Origin: Sphingomonadaceae bacterium | GTDB taxonomy: Bacteria > Pseudomonadota > Alphaproteobacteria > Sphingomonadales > Sphingomonadaceae | Length of the DNA: 64,000 nucleotides | Direction of reading: 5' to 3' | NCBI GenBank assembly: GCA_947477745.1 | Contig: CANJUF010000004.1 | Location: forward strand, 1 to 64,000 | Shown here: positions 36,930 to 46,704 of the stretch, piece by piece | Layout of the letters: each line of letters opens with the position of its first letter | Position numbering within the stretch: the first letter of the stretch is position 1 | Position numbers and translations under genes: made by a program | The notes under the pieces: generated by a model | The model's database searches: none | Told to the model about the DNA's origin: nothing | Seen by the model: the letters and a program-made list of their open reading frames with translations, nothing else

Positions 36930-37595
36930 ATGAGGATCGGCCCAAACCCGGATCGCAAGGCGCTGGCGAAAGTCGGAGAGCAGGTTCGCGCGCGGCTTGC
37001 CGCAGATCCCGGCGTTTACCGCGTGCCGGTTGAAAGCGGCGAGATCTTCGCCGGTGCGGACTTCATGTCGGCGGACGAATGTCGGCAGATGATCGAGGCG
37101 ATCGAAGCTGTCGCGCGTCCATCCGAGTTGTTTGACGACGTCCATATCGAGGGTTATCGCACCAGCTGGTCCGGCGATGTCGACAGTTCGGACAGCTTCG
37201 TGCGGATGATCGAGCGGCGTTTGTCGGACCTCACCGGCATGGATCTGGCGTGGAGCGAATCAGTTCAGGGCCAGCGCTATTTGCCGGGCCAGGAATACCG
37301 CGATCACTGCGACTGGTTCGATTCGACCGCCGCGTACTGGAAGAAGGAAGTCCGCCGCGGCGGCCAGCGCAGCTGGACCGCGATGGTCTACCTCAACGAA
37401 GTCGAGGCCGGCGGCGCCACCGAATTTCGCAACCTCGGCATCAGTTTCGATCCGCAGCCAGGCGTGCTCCTGCTGTGGAACAACGCGACACCCGAGGGCG
37501 CGGTCAACCCCGAGATGCTGCACGCCGCGCTGCCAGTCGAGCGCGGCGTGAAGTACGTCATCACCAAGTGGTTCAGGACGCGCGTTTGGAAATGA
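36930..37595 (+). CDS. 2OG-Fe(II) oxygenase, prolyl 4-hydroxylase-like
   Basis: Protein of 221 residues of the prolyl-4-hydroxylase alpha-subunit-like group. The iron triad is His126, Asp128 (YRDHCDWF) and His198 (NPEMLHAALPV); Lys208 (GVKYVITKWFR) binds 2-oxoglutarate. The double-stranded beta-helix core covers residues ~110-221, with an N-terminal helical part. No signal peptide. The substrate is unknown. Divergent from cytochrome b561 and convergent with lysS (three-base gap). Confidence 0.9.
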   Translation: MRIGPNPDRKALAKVGEQVRARLAADPGVYRVPVESGEIFAGADFMSADECRQMIEAIEAVARPSELFDDVHIEGYRTSWSGDVDSSDSFVRMIERRLSDLTGMDLAWSESVQGQRYLPGQEYRDHCDWFDSTAAYWKKEVRRGGQRSWTAMVYLNEVEAGGATEFRNLGISFDPQPGVLLLWNNATPEGAVNPEMLHAALPVERGVKYVITKWFRTRVWK

Positions 37596-37598
37596 GCG

Positions 37599-39239
37599 TC
37601 ATTTCCTCTCCAGCGCTTCGGCGATCAGTTTGCGGCTCGGCCCGATACCGTAAAGCGTGATGAAGCTGCCCATGCGCGGCCCCTGCGAAGATCCCAGCAG
37701 GGTTTCGTAAAGGCATTTGAACCAGTCGCGCAGCGTCTCGAACCCGTAATGCGGGTCCTTGCCGATCTCGTAGATCATCGTCTGCAGATCTTCGGCGCTC
37801 GTATCGTCAGAGGTTGCCGCAAGCTCCTCGTCGAGCGCCGCGAGCGCCATGGCTTCGTTGGGCTCGGGCGCGCGGCGATGCAGCGACGGCCCGATGTAAT
37901 CGCGGTTGTAGGCGAGCGCACATTCGACCAGCTTGGCAAGCTCGGGATGATGCGCAGGATCGACGTCGCCTACATAGTTGCCCAGATAGGTCCACACCTG
38001 ATCGTGCGTGGCATGAGGGCCGAGGACACCGACCAGATTGAGCAGCAGACCGTAGGTAACGGGCAGCGTTTGAGTCCCTGCGGAGGCAGGGACCTCGCCC
38101 TGCCCGCCGGAGGCCCCTGCCTGCGCAGCGGCGCCATTCGCGCGCAGAAGGTGCCACACCGGATTGCCAAGCTGCTTGTCGAGTTCCTGCCCGGCCAGAT
38201 TGCCGCGAAACTGCCAGTATTCGTCGACTGCGCGCGGGATCACGCCGATGTGCAGTTGCTTGGCGCTCTTCGGTTCGCGGAACAGGTAGAAACCGAGGCT
38301 TTCCTCGGTGCCGTACGTCAGCCACTGGTCGATGGTGAGGCCGTTGCCCTTGGACTTGGAAATCTTCTCGCCGTTCTCATCGAGGAACAGCTCGTAGATC
38401 AGGCCTTCGGGACGCCTGCCGCCAAGGATTTGTGCGATCTTGCCGCTCTGGGTGACGCTGTCGGTCAGGTCCTTGCCGCACATTTCATAATCGACGCCGA
38501 GATCGACCCAGCGCATCGCCCAGTCGACCTTCCACTGCAGCTTGGCATTGCCCCCGAACACGCATTGTTCGGTTATCTGCCCGCCATCTTCGAAACGCAC
38601 GATCCCGTTTTCGGCATCGATCACCTCGACCGGCACCTGCAACACTTCGCCGGTCGACGGCGAGACCGGCAGCACTGCCGCATAGGTCTTGCGGCGTTCC
38701 TCGCGCAGCGTCGGCAGCATGACGTCAAGGATCGCCTGATTGCTGCGCAGCACGCCGCGCAAGGCATTGTCGAACGCGCCCGAGTTATAACGATCCGATG
38801 CCGAGACGAACTCGTAGTCGAACCCGAACTGGTCGAGGAACTGCCGCAGCATCGCGTTGTTGTGATGCGCAAAGCTTTCATGCGTGCCAAAAGGATCGGG
38901 AATCCGGCTCAGCGGCTTGCCGAGGTGCTCGGCCAGCATGGCGGCATTAGGCACGTTGTCGGGAACCTTGCGCAGCCCGTCCATGTCATCCGAAAATGCC
39001 ACCAGCCGCGTCGCCGCGCCGCCGGTCAGCGCCTCGTAGGCGCGGCGTACCAGCGTCGTACGCAGCACTTCCTGAAAAGTGCCGATGTGCGGCAGGCCCG
39101 AGGGGCCGTAGCCCGTCTCGAACAGCACCGGCTGGCCGCCGGGCTTGCCTTGCGGGAAGCGCTTCACGAGCTTGCGGGCTTCCTCGAAAGGCCAGGCCTT
39201 GGAGGTCTGCGCTGCGGCGATCAGTTCGGCTTGGGTCAT
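37599..39239 (-). CDS. lysS: lysyl-tRNA synthetase, class I
   Basis: Charges tRNA-Lys with lysine. 546 residues, the class I type found in archaea and alphaproteobacteria, not the common class II enzyme. ATP-binding motifs are HIGT (residues 51-54, GYGPSGLPHIGTFQEVLR) and KISKS (292-296, ENGEKISKSKGNG). The C-terminal helical anticodon-binding part is present. A short insert (AAAQAGASGGQGEVPASAGT, near residue 375) is low complexity. ATG 39239. Confidence 0.95.
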   Translation of the reverse strand: MTQAELIAAAQTSKAWPFEEARKLVKRFPQGKPGGQPVLFETGYGPSGLPHIGTFQEVLRTTLVRRAYEALTGGAATRLVAFSDDMDGLRKVPDNVPNAAMLAEHLGKPLSRIPDPFGTHESFAHHNNAMLRQFLDQFGFDYEFVSASDRYNSGAFDNALRGVLRSNQAILDVMLPTLREERRKTYAAVLPVSPSTGEVLQVPVEVIDAENGIVRFEDGGQITEQCVFGGNAKLQWKVDWAMRWVDLGVDYEMCGKDLTDSVTQSGKIAQILGGRRPEGLIYELFLDENGEKISKSKGNGLTIDQWLTYGTEESLGFYLFREPKSAKQLHIGVIPRAVDEYWQFRGNLAGQELDKQLGNPVWHLLRANGAAAQAGASGGQGEVPASAGTQTLPVTYGLLLNLVGVLGPHATHDQVWTYLGNYVGDVDPAHHPELAKLVECALAYNRDYIGPSLHRRAPEPNEAMALAALDEELAATSDDTSAEDLQTMIYEIGKDPHYGFETLRDWFKCLYETLLGSSQGPRMGSFITLYGIGPSRKLIAEALERK

Positions 39240-39297
39240 AGGCCCGGGGCTTTTGCGGTTTTGCGCGCTTTCCGCAAGTGCGAAGAACGCGCATTAA

Positions 39298-40086
39298 TTA
39301 CAATCGCTCGCTTCCCAGCAGCACTTCGGGCGAGCCATCGTCGGGGCAGGAGTAGCGCCGGTGACTGGCTTCGATCACGCCATGACGGGCCGAGAGCACA
39401 ATCTCGCCGCGTTCCTCCGCGCCGTGGTCGCCGCAGGGCCACACGGTCGCCCGCGCCTCGCCCATGGCTTCGAGCAGGGTCTGCCACGCCGAACCCGCCA
39501 TCACCAGCGCCGCGTCTGGATTGCTCGCGGTGCCAAGCGCGTGCAGCCGCGGCCTGGCGCGGCTGATGCCGAGCGCGACATACTGCGTGTGGCCGCAAGG
39601 TCCAGCGCTGACCTGGACCAGAAATTCGCTCGCTTCGCCGTCGTGGTCATAGTCGGCAAGCTGCATCACGCGTGGCCCCGGACGGGCCCTGATCCATTTC
39701 ATAAGGTTCGGTGCGGGCCGGTCGCCATCGACATCGCCAAGCCTGAAAGGCCGCCACTGCATCGCGGCAAGCCCATCGGAATCGCTCGCCGGCAGGTCTT
39801 CGAAAAACGGGCCGAGCGCCAGCCGGTCGATCACCTTGCCGCCCCGTTTTCGCTGCAAGGTCAGATTGCCCATCTCGCCATAGGCGAAGCCGCTGCACGG
39901 GCAGGTCATCGCCATTTCGGGATCGTCGGGGCCGCAGATCGGTTTCGGTGCAGCTTCCCAGACGAGCTGCCATTGCTCGGTCTTGCCTGCGATCACAACC
40001 TGCCGCGATTCGCGCACAATTGCGCCGGATGCCGCAGATGTGACAAGCGCCAGGGCGATCAACGAAAATGCGATGCGACCAAGCAC
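39298..40086 (-). CDS. secreted hypothetical protein
   Basis: Protein of 262 residues with a probable signal peptide (GRIAFSLIALALVTSAASGA). Two Cys pairs stand out: PICGPDDPEMAMTCPCSGF near residue 50 and SAGPCGHTQ / VWPCGDHG later. It also contains LGDVDGDRPAPNLMKW and LADYDHDGEASEFLVQV, calcium-loop-like patterns as in FG-GAP/VCBS repeats. I do not recognise the family. The start at GTG 40086 is preceded by GGAGGGG. Divergent from the helicase gene, 97 bases away. Confidence 0.72.
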   Translation of the reverse strand: MLGRIAFSLIALALVTSAASGAIVRESRQVVIAGKTEQWQLVWEAAPKPICGPDDPEMAMTCPCSGFAYGEMGNLTLQRKRGGKVIDRLALGPFFEDLPASDSDGLAAMQWRPFRLGDVDGDRPAPNLMKWIRARPGPRVMQLADYDHDGEASEFLVQVSAGPCGHTQYVALGISRARPRLHALGTASNPDAALVMAGSAWQTLLEAMGEARATVWPCGDHGAEERGEIVLSARHGVIEASHRRYSCPDDGSPEVLLGSERL

Positions 40087-40183
40087 GGCCGGTCCCCTCC
40101 TGCGTTCGGCTTGGCTTTGCACTCCTGCGGATATCCTGCAAGTCGCCTTGCCCATCGTTCGCAATTCGTTCTATGCGCTGACG

Positions 40184-42919
40184 GTGGCCGAACCGCTTGC
40201 CCTGCCCGCGCTCCACGCCAGCCATGCCGGTTGCTGGATCTGCGGCGCACAAGGCGTTGCGGGCACCGCCACCAAGGGCGAGGCGGTGATGGCGGCGTCG
40301 GATTCGCCGCACCTGCTGCTCAATGCCCCGCTGGTGGCGACCCGGCTCGGCTATCCCGATCTTTCGGGGCTCGACCTGCTCGAACTGTTCGCCTTCGTCC
40401 ACCCTGCCCGCTTCGTGGTGCCGACGCCCAAAGGCCTTGCCCATGCGCTCGGCCTGGAAGAGCCGCACAGCGACGACGGCGTGCCGGTGTTCCTGCAAAA
40501 GGCGGCAGGTGTGCTGCTTGCGGCCTGCATGGATCCGGACTGGCCCGAGCGTGAAGGCGCTTGGTCCGTGCTGCAATCGCTGTCGCGGCTGCGCTGGCCC
40601 TGGGCCGGGCAGCTTTCGATCCATGTCGCAAAGCCCGAACGCGCCGAGCGCTGGCTGTTCGCGCGGCTGCCCGAATGGGAAGAGGAGGCAGAGCCGGTCC
40701 AGCCGCGGCAAGTTACCCTCGATGATGAGGACGTAATCGATCGCCTCGCAGAACTGACCGGCAAGGAGGCCGAGCAGCGCCCCGGCCAGCGCGATTTTGC
40801 CCGCGCGGCCGCCAGCGCCTTCGCCCCGCGCGAAAGGGCAGGCCATCCGCACCTCGTGCTCGCGCAGGCGGGCACCGGCATCGGCAAGACGCTGGGCTAT
40901 CTTGCGCCGGCCTCGCTGTGGGCGCAGCAGACCGGCGGCACCGTGTGGGTCTCGACCTTCACCAAGGCGCTGCAACGCCAGCTCCGCGCCGAAAGCCGCC
41001 GCGCCTGGCCCGAACGGCGCGAAGATGGCTCTCGGCCCGTAGTGGTGCGCAAGGGCCGCGAGAACTACCTGTGCCTGCTCAACCTCGAAGATGCGCTGCA
41101 AAACGGATTTCAGGGGCGCGCGGCGGTGCTGGCGCAGCTTGTGGCGCGCTGGGCAGCCTACAGCAGCGACGGTGACATGATCGGCGGTGACCTGCCGGGC
41201 TGGCTCGGCACCCTGTTTCGCCGCCGCGCCATTGCCTCGCTCACTGACCAGCGCGGCGAATGCGTCTACGGCGGTTGCCCGCACTTTCGCAAATGCTTCA
41301 TCGAGCGCGCTAGCCGGGCGAGCCAGCGCGCCGATCTGGTGATCGGCAATCACGCTTTGGTCATGGTCAACGCCGCGCGCGGCAGGGACGCCGCCCAGCG
41401 CCCGACCCGCGTGGTGTTCGACGAAGGCCATCATATTTTCGCCGCCGCCGATTCGACCTTCGCGGCGCGGCTCTCAGGTCTTGAAACCATCGAGCTGCGC
41501 CGCTGGGTGGTCGGTCCGGAGCGTAATTCGCGCGGACGCAGGCGCGGTCTTGCCGCCCGGCTTGCCGATCTCGCCAGCTATGACGAGGCGGGCGGACGCG
41601 CGATCGCCGCTTCCTGCAATGCGGCAGAGGCCCTGCCCAGCGAAGGCTGGCTGCAGCGCCTTGCCGAAAACCTGCCGTCGGGCCCCATCGAAAAGCTGCT
41701 CGCGGCGGTGCGCTCACTCGTCCATGCCCGCGACGAAAGCGGCGGCGCCGATGCCGGATACGGGCTGGAGACTGAGGCTGCCGGCCTTGAAGGAATGTTC
41801 GTCGAATTGGCGGGCGAAGCGCAGGCCGCACTTGCCGACCTGCGGCGCCCGCTGATGCAGCTTGGCATCAGGTTTGAGGCCGTGCTCGCCGATCCGCCCG
41901 ATTGGCTCGACGCGCAAGGCCGCGCCCGGATCGAGGGTGCGCGGCACTCGCTGGCGTGGCGAGTCGATCTGCTTGGCGCGTGGGAAGCGCTGCTCGCGCG
42001 GCTCGGCAGTGCTGCCGATCCGCAATTCGTCGACTGGCTTTCGCTCGAACGCTCCGAAGCGCGCGAATTTGACGTCGGGATCGAGCGGCGCTGGCTTGAT
42101 CCGATGAAGCCCTTCGCGGCAACCGTGCTCGAACCCGCCCACGGCGTCGTCGTTACATCGGCGACGCTGACAGTCGGGCACGGGCACGGCGGCGAGCAAG
42201 GCTGGACCGGCGCCTTGGCGCGCACCGGCGCGCGGCATCTCGATGTCCAGCCGCTGCTGTCGGACCACGAAAGCCCGTTCGACTATGCACAGCAGGCGCG
42301 CGTGCTGATCGTCACCGATGTGCCCAAGGGCGACATTGCCGCGCTGGCAGGCGCTTTTGGCCGGCTGATCGAGGTGGCCCAAGGCGGCGTGCTTGGCCTG
42401 TTCACTGCGATCCGGCGACTGCGCGCGGTCCATGGCCGGATCGCCGACCGGCTCGCGCGCGAGGGGCTGCCGCTCTATGCACAGCACGTCGATCCAATCG
42501 ACGCGGGCACCCTGGTCGACATCTTCCGCGACGATCCACAAGCCTCGCTGCTCGGCACCGATGCGCTGCGCGACGGGGTCGACGTACCCGGCCATTCGCT
42601 GCGGCTCGTAGTGATGGAGCAAGTGCCCTGGCCCCGCCCGACTATCCTGCACCGCGCGCGCCGGGCGGCGAACGGCGGCTCGGCCTATGACGACGAGATC
42701 ATCCGTGCGCGGCTCGCTCAGGCCTTCGGGCGGCTGATCCGCACCCGCCAGGACCGCGGGCATTTCGTCGTGCTTTCCGCCGCATTCCCTTCGCGGTTGC
42801 TCGATGCCTTCCCGCACGGCACGCCGGTTGAGCGCGTGACATTCGATGAGGCTTTACAACAAGTCGCGGGGCATGTTTCAGGTGATATGATGACCTCGCA
42901 GGATCAGGCCCGGACATGA
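40184..42919 (+). CDS. DinG-type ATP-dependent DNA helicase (XPD-like)
   Basis: Superfamily 2 helicase of about 911 residues. Walker A is AQAGTGIGKT (228-237), the DEAH-type box is DEGH at 413-416, and motif III reads VVTSATLTVG. Cys297, 360, 365 and 371 (CLLN; GECVYGGCPHFRKC) give the 4Fe-4S site of XPD/DinG helicases. Motif VI region: QAFGRLIRTRQDRG. It has a sphingomonad-type N-terminal extension of ~200 residues. Start GTG 40184 is chosen from family content and lacks a clear ribosome site. The stop overlaps the phosphatase ATG. Confidence 0.87.
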   Translation: MAEPLALPALHASHAGCWICGAQGVAGTATKGEAVMAASDSPHLLLNAPLVATRLGYPDLSGLDLLELFAFVHPARFVVPTPKGLAHALGLEEPHSDDGVPVFLQKAAGVLLAACMDPDWPEREGAWSVLQSLSRLRWPWAGQLSIHVAKPERAERWLFARLPEWEEEAEPVQPRQVTLDDEDVIDRLAELTGKEAEQRPGQRDFARAAASAFAPRERAGHPHLVLAQAGTGIGKTLGYLAPASLWAQQTGGTVWVSTFTKALQRQLRAESRRAWPERREDGSRPVVVRKGRENYLCLLNLEDALQNGFQGRAAVLAQLVARWAAYSSDGDMIGGDLPGWLGTLFRRRAIASLTDQRGECVYGGCPHFRKCFIERASRASQRADLVIGNHALVMVNAARGRDAAQRPTRVVFDEGHHIFAAADSTFAARLSGLETIELRRWVVGPERNSRGRRRGLAARLADLASYDEAGGRAIAASCNAAEALPSEGWLQRLAENLPSGPIEKLLAAVRSLVHARDESGGADAGYGLETEAAGLEGMFVELAGEAQAALADLRRPLMQLGIRFEAVLADPPDWLDAQGRARIEGARHSLAWRVDLLGAWEALLARLGSAADPQFVDWLSLERSEAREFDVGIERRWLDPMKPFAATVLEPAHGVVVTSATLTVGHGHGGEQGWTGALARTGARHLDVQPLLSDHESPFDYAQQARVLIVTDVPKGDIAALAGAFGRLIEVAQGGVLGLFTAIRRLRAVHGRIADRLAREGLPLYAQHVDPIDAGTLVDIFRDDPQASLLGTDALRDGVDVPGHSLRLVVMEQVPWPRPTILHRARRAANGGSAYDDEIIRARLAQAFGRLIRTRQDRGHFVVLSAAFPSRLLDAFPHGTPVERVTFDEALQQVAGHVSGDMMTSQDQART

Positions 42920-43461
42920 AGCAGCTTGGTCTCTTCCGCCATGCCAAGTCCGACTGGAACGACGCGCGGCTGCGCGATTTCGACCGTCCGCTCAACGCGC
43001 GCGGGCGCAAGGGCGCGGCGCTGATGGGCGTGCATATCCGCGATTACGGGGTGCGCTGGAACCGGATCATCGCCTCACCTGCAGCGCGGGTGACGCAGAC
43101 CATCGAGATCGCTGGCGATGCTGCGGGCGATTCGCCGCCGGTCATCTGGGACCGGCGCGTCTATCTCGCCAGTTCGGCGACGCTGATGGACCTGCTGCGC
43201 GAACAGGAAGGGGACCCGGCTTCGATCATTATGGTCGGCCACAATCCGGGGCTCGAAGACCTGATCTTCGATCTTGTCCCCGATGACGGAAGCTGTCCGC
43301 TGCGGGAGGTGGTCGAGGCCAAGTTCCCGACCGCCGCCTTCGCCGTGCTGGAACTCGATATCGATAGCTGGGACCAGATCCGCGATAGCTGTGCGCGGCT
43401 GGTTCATCTGATCCGCCCGCGCGACCTTGATGCCGAACTAGGCCCGGAGCCGATGCATTAA
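42916..43461 (+). CDS. SixA-type histidine phosphatase family protein
   Basis: Histidine phosphatase superfamily member of 181 residues. The phosphoacceptor is His9 in LGLFRHAKSDW (RHG-type motif with A in place of G, as in SixA); the second histidine is in IIMVGHNPGLEDLIFDL. SixA-like enzymes dephosphorylate phosphohistidine proteins, such as the nitrogen phosphotransferase carrier. ATG overlaps the helicase stop by four bases, so the pair is coupled, though functional linkage is unknown. Confidence 0.9.
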   Translation: MKQLGLFRHAKSDWNDARLRDFDRPLNARGRKGAALMGVHIRDYGVRWNRIIASPAARVTQTIEIAGDAAGDSPPVIWDRRVYLASSATLMDLLREQEGDPASIIMVGHNPGLEDLIFDLVPDDGSCPLREVVEAKFPTAAFAVLELDIDSWDQIRDSCARLVHLIRPRDLDAELGPEPMH

Positions 43462-43477
43462 TTGCAGCGCGTTGCCC

Positions 43478-43885
43478 TCAGGCGGCTTTGAGCGCAGCTT
43501 CCAGCCGGTTGCGGATCGCGGTCAGCCGTTCGCGCAGCTGGGCTGCGGTGAGCCGATCCTGAGAGGCAGATCGCACGGCCGAAGATGGCGATGCTCCTGC
43601 CTCGCGCGTCAGCGCCAGCCGTGCCCCACGCAGTGTATAGCCTTCGCGGTGAACCAGCCGGTCGATGGCCGCGATTAGCCGCACGTCCTCGGGCCGGTAA
43701 TAGCGCCTGCCGCCGCTACGCTTGACGGGCTTGAGCTGGGGAAACTGTTCTTCCCAATAGCGCAGGACATGCTGGCGGATGCCGAGTGCGCCGGTCACTT
43801 CGCCGATGGTGCGCATCGCATCGAGCGCCTTACCATCGCTGAACGGCGGCAGCGGCTCATTCTGCAAATCGTCGAAGGAGTTCAC
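43478..43885 (-). CDS. MerR-family transcriptional regulator
   Basis: DNA-binding protein of 135 residues. The winged helix begins at residue ~25: [20 protein letters not shown], with [20 protein letters not shown] and [20 protein letters not shown], the usual MerR HTH and wing. It lacks the metal-binding Cys of classic MerR. GTG start at 43885 overlaps the ihfA stop (GTGA). This gene downstream of ihfA is common in alphaproteobacteria; its target is unknown. Confidence 0.9.
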   Translation of the reverse strand: MNSFDDLQNEPLPPFSDGKALDAMRTIGEVTGALGIRQHVLRYWEEQFPQLKPVKRSGGRRYYRPEDVRLIAAIDRLVHREGYTLRGARLALTREAGASPSSAVRSASQDRLTAAQLRERLTAIRNRLEAALKAA

Positions 43886-44178
43886 CGTCCGGCCACCTGA
43901 TCCTTCAGCATCTGGCTCGCCCGAAAGGTCATGACACGGCGCGGAGTGATCGGCACCTCGACCCCGGTCTTGGGGTTGCGGCCGACGCGCTCACCCTTGT
44001 CGCGCAGCAGGAAGGTCCCGAAACCGGAGATCTTCACGTTCTCGCCGTTGGCGAGCGCTTCGCAAATGTGATCGATGATCGATTCCACCATCGTCAGCGA
44101 TTCCGCGCGAGAAAGACCCAGCCGATTGTGGATCGCATCTGCGATAGCTGCACGCGTAAGTATTTCATTGGAGCGCAT
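43882..44178 (-). CDS. ihfA: integration host factor subunit alpha
   Basis: DNA-bending protein of the HU/IHF family, 98 residues. Features: [40 protein letters not shown] and [20 protein letters not shown] with the Pro at the tip of the beta arm that kinks DNA. Starts at ATG 44178 with GGTGGAG upstream. Co-transcribed with the downstream MerR gene by a four-base overlap; a promoter candidate lies at 44220-44247. Confidence 0.95.
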   Translation of the reverse strand: MRSNEILTRAAIADAIHNRLGLSRAESLTMVESIIDHICEALANGENVKISGFGTFLLRDKGERVGRNPKTGVEVPITPRRVMTFRASQMLKDQVAGR

Positions 44179-44219
44179 GTTGTCTCCACCCCCGAAACGC
44201 GACCCTATTGCCCAAGCGG

Positions 44220-44247
44220 AGAATACCGCGTTCTGAAACAAACGCAA
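44220..44247 (-). promoter_or_regulatory. candidate promoter of ihfA
   Basis: On the minus strand, TTGCGT (44247-44242) and TATTCT (44225-44220) are separated by 16 bases, giving a start near 44213 and a ~35-base leader. The region is locally AT-richer than its surroundings. Consensus match is moderate. Confidence 0.35.
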
Positions 44248-44261
44248 TGGTTTGGCGCAAA

Positions 44262-44273
44262 TGATTCGAATCA
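44262..44273. promoter_or_regulatory. 12-bp perfect palindrome upstream of ihfA
   Basis: TGATTCGAATCA is a perfect palindrome just upstream of the candidate ihfA promoter and downstream of fabH. It could be an operator; no regulator is identified. Confidence 0.3.
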
Positions 44274-44315
44274 AGTTGCGCGGGGTTCAGAGCCGCTGAT
44301 TCCGAAGGCTAGCGA

Positions 44316-45284
44316 TCACATGCGAATTAGGCTTGCGCCCCAGGTAAAGCCGCCGCCCATGGCTTCGAGCATGACCAGATCGCCCGACTTGATCCGGCCG
44401 TCCGCGATCGCAGTGTCGAGCGCGAGCGGTACCGATGCGGCCGAGGTGTTGGCGTGACGGTCAACCGTGATCACAACCTTGTCCTTCGGAATTCCCAGCT
44501 TTTTAGCCGTGGCGTCAAGAATCCGTGCATTGGCTTGATGCGGCACCAGCCAATCGATGTCTTCGTTGGCGAGTCCTACCTCGGCCATCACCGAGCCCAG
44601 CACCGATGACAGATTGACGACCGCATGCCTGAATACTTCGCGGCCTTTCATCCTCAGATGGCCAACGGTCCCGGTCGTCGAAGGACCGCCATCGACGTAA
44701 AGCAGCTCGTTATGCGCGCCGTCGGCATGGAGCTTGGTCGCCAGGATACCGCGCGGCTTGTCGCCGGTCTCCTCGCGCCCCTCGAGCACGATCGCGCCCG
44801 CGCCGTCGCCAAACAGGACGCAGGTTGCGCGGTCCTCCCAGTCGAGAATGCGCGAGAAGGTCTCCGCGCCGATCACCAGCGCTCGCTTTGCGCTGCCCGC
44901 GCGGATCATCGCATCGGCAACGCCCACGGCATAGAGAAAGCCCGAGCAGACCGCAGCAACGTCGAACGCGATGCAGCCGTTGCATCCAAGATTGTCCTGC
45001 ACCTGCGTCGCGGTGGCGGGGAAGGTCTGGTCGGGGGTGGCGGTGGCAAGAATGATGAGATCGATCGAGGCAGCCTCGATGCCCGCTGCGGCAATCGCCT
45101 TGCGCGCCGCTTCGGTTGCGAGGGTGGAGGTCGTCTCGTCGTCGCCCGCGATATAGCGGTTGCGGATGCCGGTGCGCTCGACGATCCAATCGTCGCTCGT
45201 GTCGACGGTCTTGGCCAGTTCTTCGTTGGACACCGCGCGCCGGGGCAAGTGTGAGCCGGTGCCGATCAGGACTGAACGCAACAT
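44316..45284 (-). CDS. fabH: 3-oxoacyl-ACP synthase III
   Basis: Starts fatty-acid synthesis by condensing acetyl-CoA with malonyl-ACP. 322 residues with the Cys-His-Asn triad: Cys113 ([13 protein letters not shown]), His249 ([11 protein letters not shown]) and Asn279 ([15 protein letters not shown]). The N-terminal [17 protein letters not shown] is typical. The ATG overlaps the plsX stop by one base (TGATG). It sits in the classical rpmF-plsX-fabH-ihfA block. Confidence 0.96.
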   Translation of the reverse strand: MLRSVLIGTGSHLPRRAVSNEELAKTVDTSDDWIVERTGIRNRYIAGDDETTSTLATEAARKAIAAAGIEAASIDLIILATATPDQTFPATATQVQDNLGCNGCIAFDVAAVCSGFLYAVGVADAMIRAGSAKRALVIGAETFSRILDWEDRATCVLFGDGAGAIVLEGREETGDKPRGILATKLHADGAHNELLYVDGGPSTTGTVGHLRMKGREVFRHAVVNLSSVLGSVMAEVGLANEDIDWLVPHQANARILDATAKKLGIPKDKVVITVDRHANTSAASVPLALDTAIADGRIKSGDLVMLEAMGGGFTWGASLIRM

Positions 45285-46345
45285 CAGGCTACCACGCTCG
45301 GACTGGGCGAACGGCGCAGTTCGTCCATGCCGATGGCGGCAAGGTCGGCCTTGATGCGTTCGGTCACGTCTTCTTCCAGCAATCGCGCCGTCACCGCGAC
45401 GGCATTGGCCACTCCAGCCGCACTGGCGCCGCCGTGGCTCTTCACGACGATGCCGTTGAGGCCAAGGAACACCGCGCCGTTGTGGTTGTTCGGGTCGAGA
45501 TGGTGGCGCAGCAGTTCGGTTGCGGGCCGTGAAATCAGGAAGCCGAACTTCGACCTCAGCGAACTGGTGAAACTGCGCTTGAGCAGGTCAGCTACGAACT
45601 TGGCCGTGCCTTCGACCGCCTTCAAAGCAATATTGCCGGAAAATCCGTCAGAGACCACCACATCGAACTGGCCGCTGCCAAGAATGTCGGCCTCCGCATA
45701 GCCGTCGAACGACATGGCGAGCGTGCCTGAGGCGCGGCGCAGCACCCTGGCCGCTTCCTGAAGCGAATCGGTGCCTTTGATTTCCTCGGTGCCGATATTG
45801 AGCAGACGGACGCGCGGCGCGCTCCGGCCTGTCACCACCCGCGAATAGGCAGCACCCATGACTGCAAATTCGACAAGGTTGCGCGCGTCGCACTCGGTAT
45901 TGGCGCCCAGATCGAGCATCACCAGATCATTATCGCCCAGGGTAGGCAGCAGTGCCGCGAGTGCAGGACGGTCGATCCCCGGCATGGTGCGCAGCGCGAT
46001 CTTGGCGATGGCCATCAATGCGCCGGTGTTGCCGCCGCTGACCGCAGCGCCTGCCTGGCCCGATTTGACTGCCTCGACCGCCAGACCCATCGAGGTGGTC
46101 TTGGCGCGGCGCAGCGCCTGGCTCGGCTTTTCGTCGCCGCCAATGGTGTCTTCGGCGTGCAGCACCTCGGCGGCGCTACGCAGGTTGGGGTGATTGTCGA
46201 GCGCGGCCTTGATTGCCGTCTCGTCGCCGACCAGCAGGAATTCGAAGCGATCGTGGCGGCGGCGCGCAAGAGCTGCGCCCTCGACCATCACGCGCACGCC
46301 TTCATCGCCGCCCATCGCATCAACGGCGATACGCGGCAAACTCAT
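45284..46345 (-). CDS. plsX: phosphate acyltransferase PlsX
   Basis: Converts acyl-ACP to acyl-phosphate for phospholipid synthesis. 353 residues: [20 protein letters not shown] at the N-terminus, [20 protein letters not shown] in the middle and [20 protein letters not shown] with [15 protein letters not shown] at the end, all conserved PlsX stretches. Peripheral membrane enzyme. Its ATG follows rpmF by 24 bases; the stop overlaps fabH. Confidence 0.96.
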   Translation of the reverse strand: MSLPRIAVDAMGGDEGVRVMVEGAALARRRHDRFEFLLVGDETAIKAALDNHPNLRSAAEVLHAEDTIGGDEKPSQALRRAKTTSMGLAVEAVKSGQAGAAVSGGNTGALMAIAKIALRTMPGIDRPALAALLPTLGDNDLVMLDLGANTECDARNLVEFAVMGAAYSRVVTGRSAPRVRLLNIGTEEIKGTDSLQEAARVLRRASGTLAMSFDGYAEADILGSGQFDVVVSDGFSGNIALKAVEGTAKFVADLLKRSFTSSLRSKFGFLISRPATELLRHHLDPNNHNGAVFLGLNGIVVKSHGGASAAGVANAVAVTARLLEEDVTERIKADLAAIGMDELRRSPSPSVVA

Positions 46346-46369
46346 CTGCGATCTCCGGCTTGGACTGGC

Positions 46370-46549
46370 TTAGAGCCCGACCGCGATGATTTCGCGCCCG
46401 TTGTAATGGCCACATGCGCCGCAAAGATTGTGCGGACGCTTGAGTTCTCCGCAGTTCGAGCACTCGTGAAAAGCCTCGGGCTTGAGCGCATCGTGGCTAC
46501 GGCGCATGCCCCTGCGCGACGGGGAAGTTTTGCGTTTCGGAACAGCCAT
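46370..46549 (-). CDS. rpmF: 50S ribosomal protein L32
   Basis: Small ribosomal protein of 59 residues starting [20 protein letters not shown]. Four zinc-ligating cysteines (30, 33, 43 and 46; [20 protein letters not shown]) are all present, so this is the zinc-bound form. It heads the rpmF-plsX-fabH block. Confidence 0.96.
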   Translation of the reverse strand: MAVPKRKTSPSRRGMRRSHDALKPEAFHECSNCGELKRPHNLCGACGHYNGREIIAVGL

Positions 46550-46704
46550 CTCGGCACCTGTCGTGGAAAATTGGGTTGCATCAAGGCACCGCTCGGGTTT
46601 TGCCCGGCGGATCGAAGGCGCGCCTATAACTGATTTGGCGCATGTTGCAAGCGGTGTGGACCTGACGCATGGTGCTTGCCGGGAAACGGAGGGGAATTCA
46701 TCTC

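Noticed and set aside
37749..39566. A 605-codon open frame opposite lysS
   Set aside because: Antisense to a complete class I LysRS, with no motifs and composition typical of a reversed high-GC gene.
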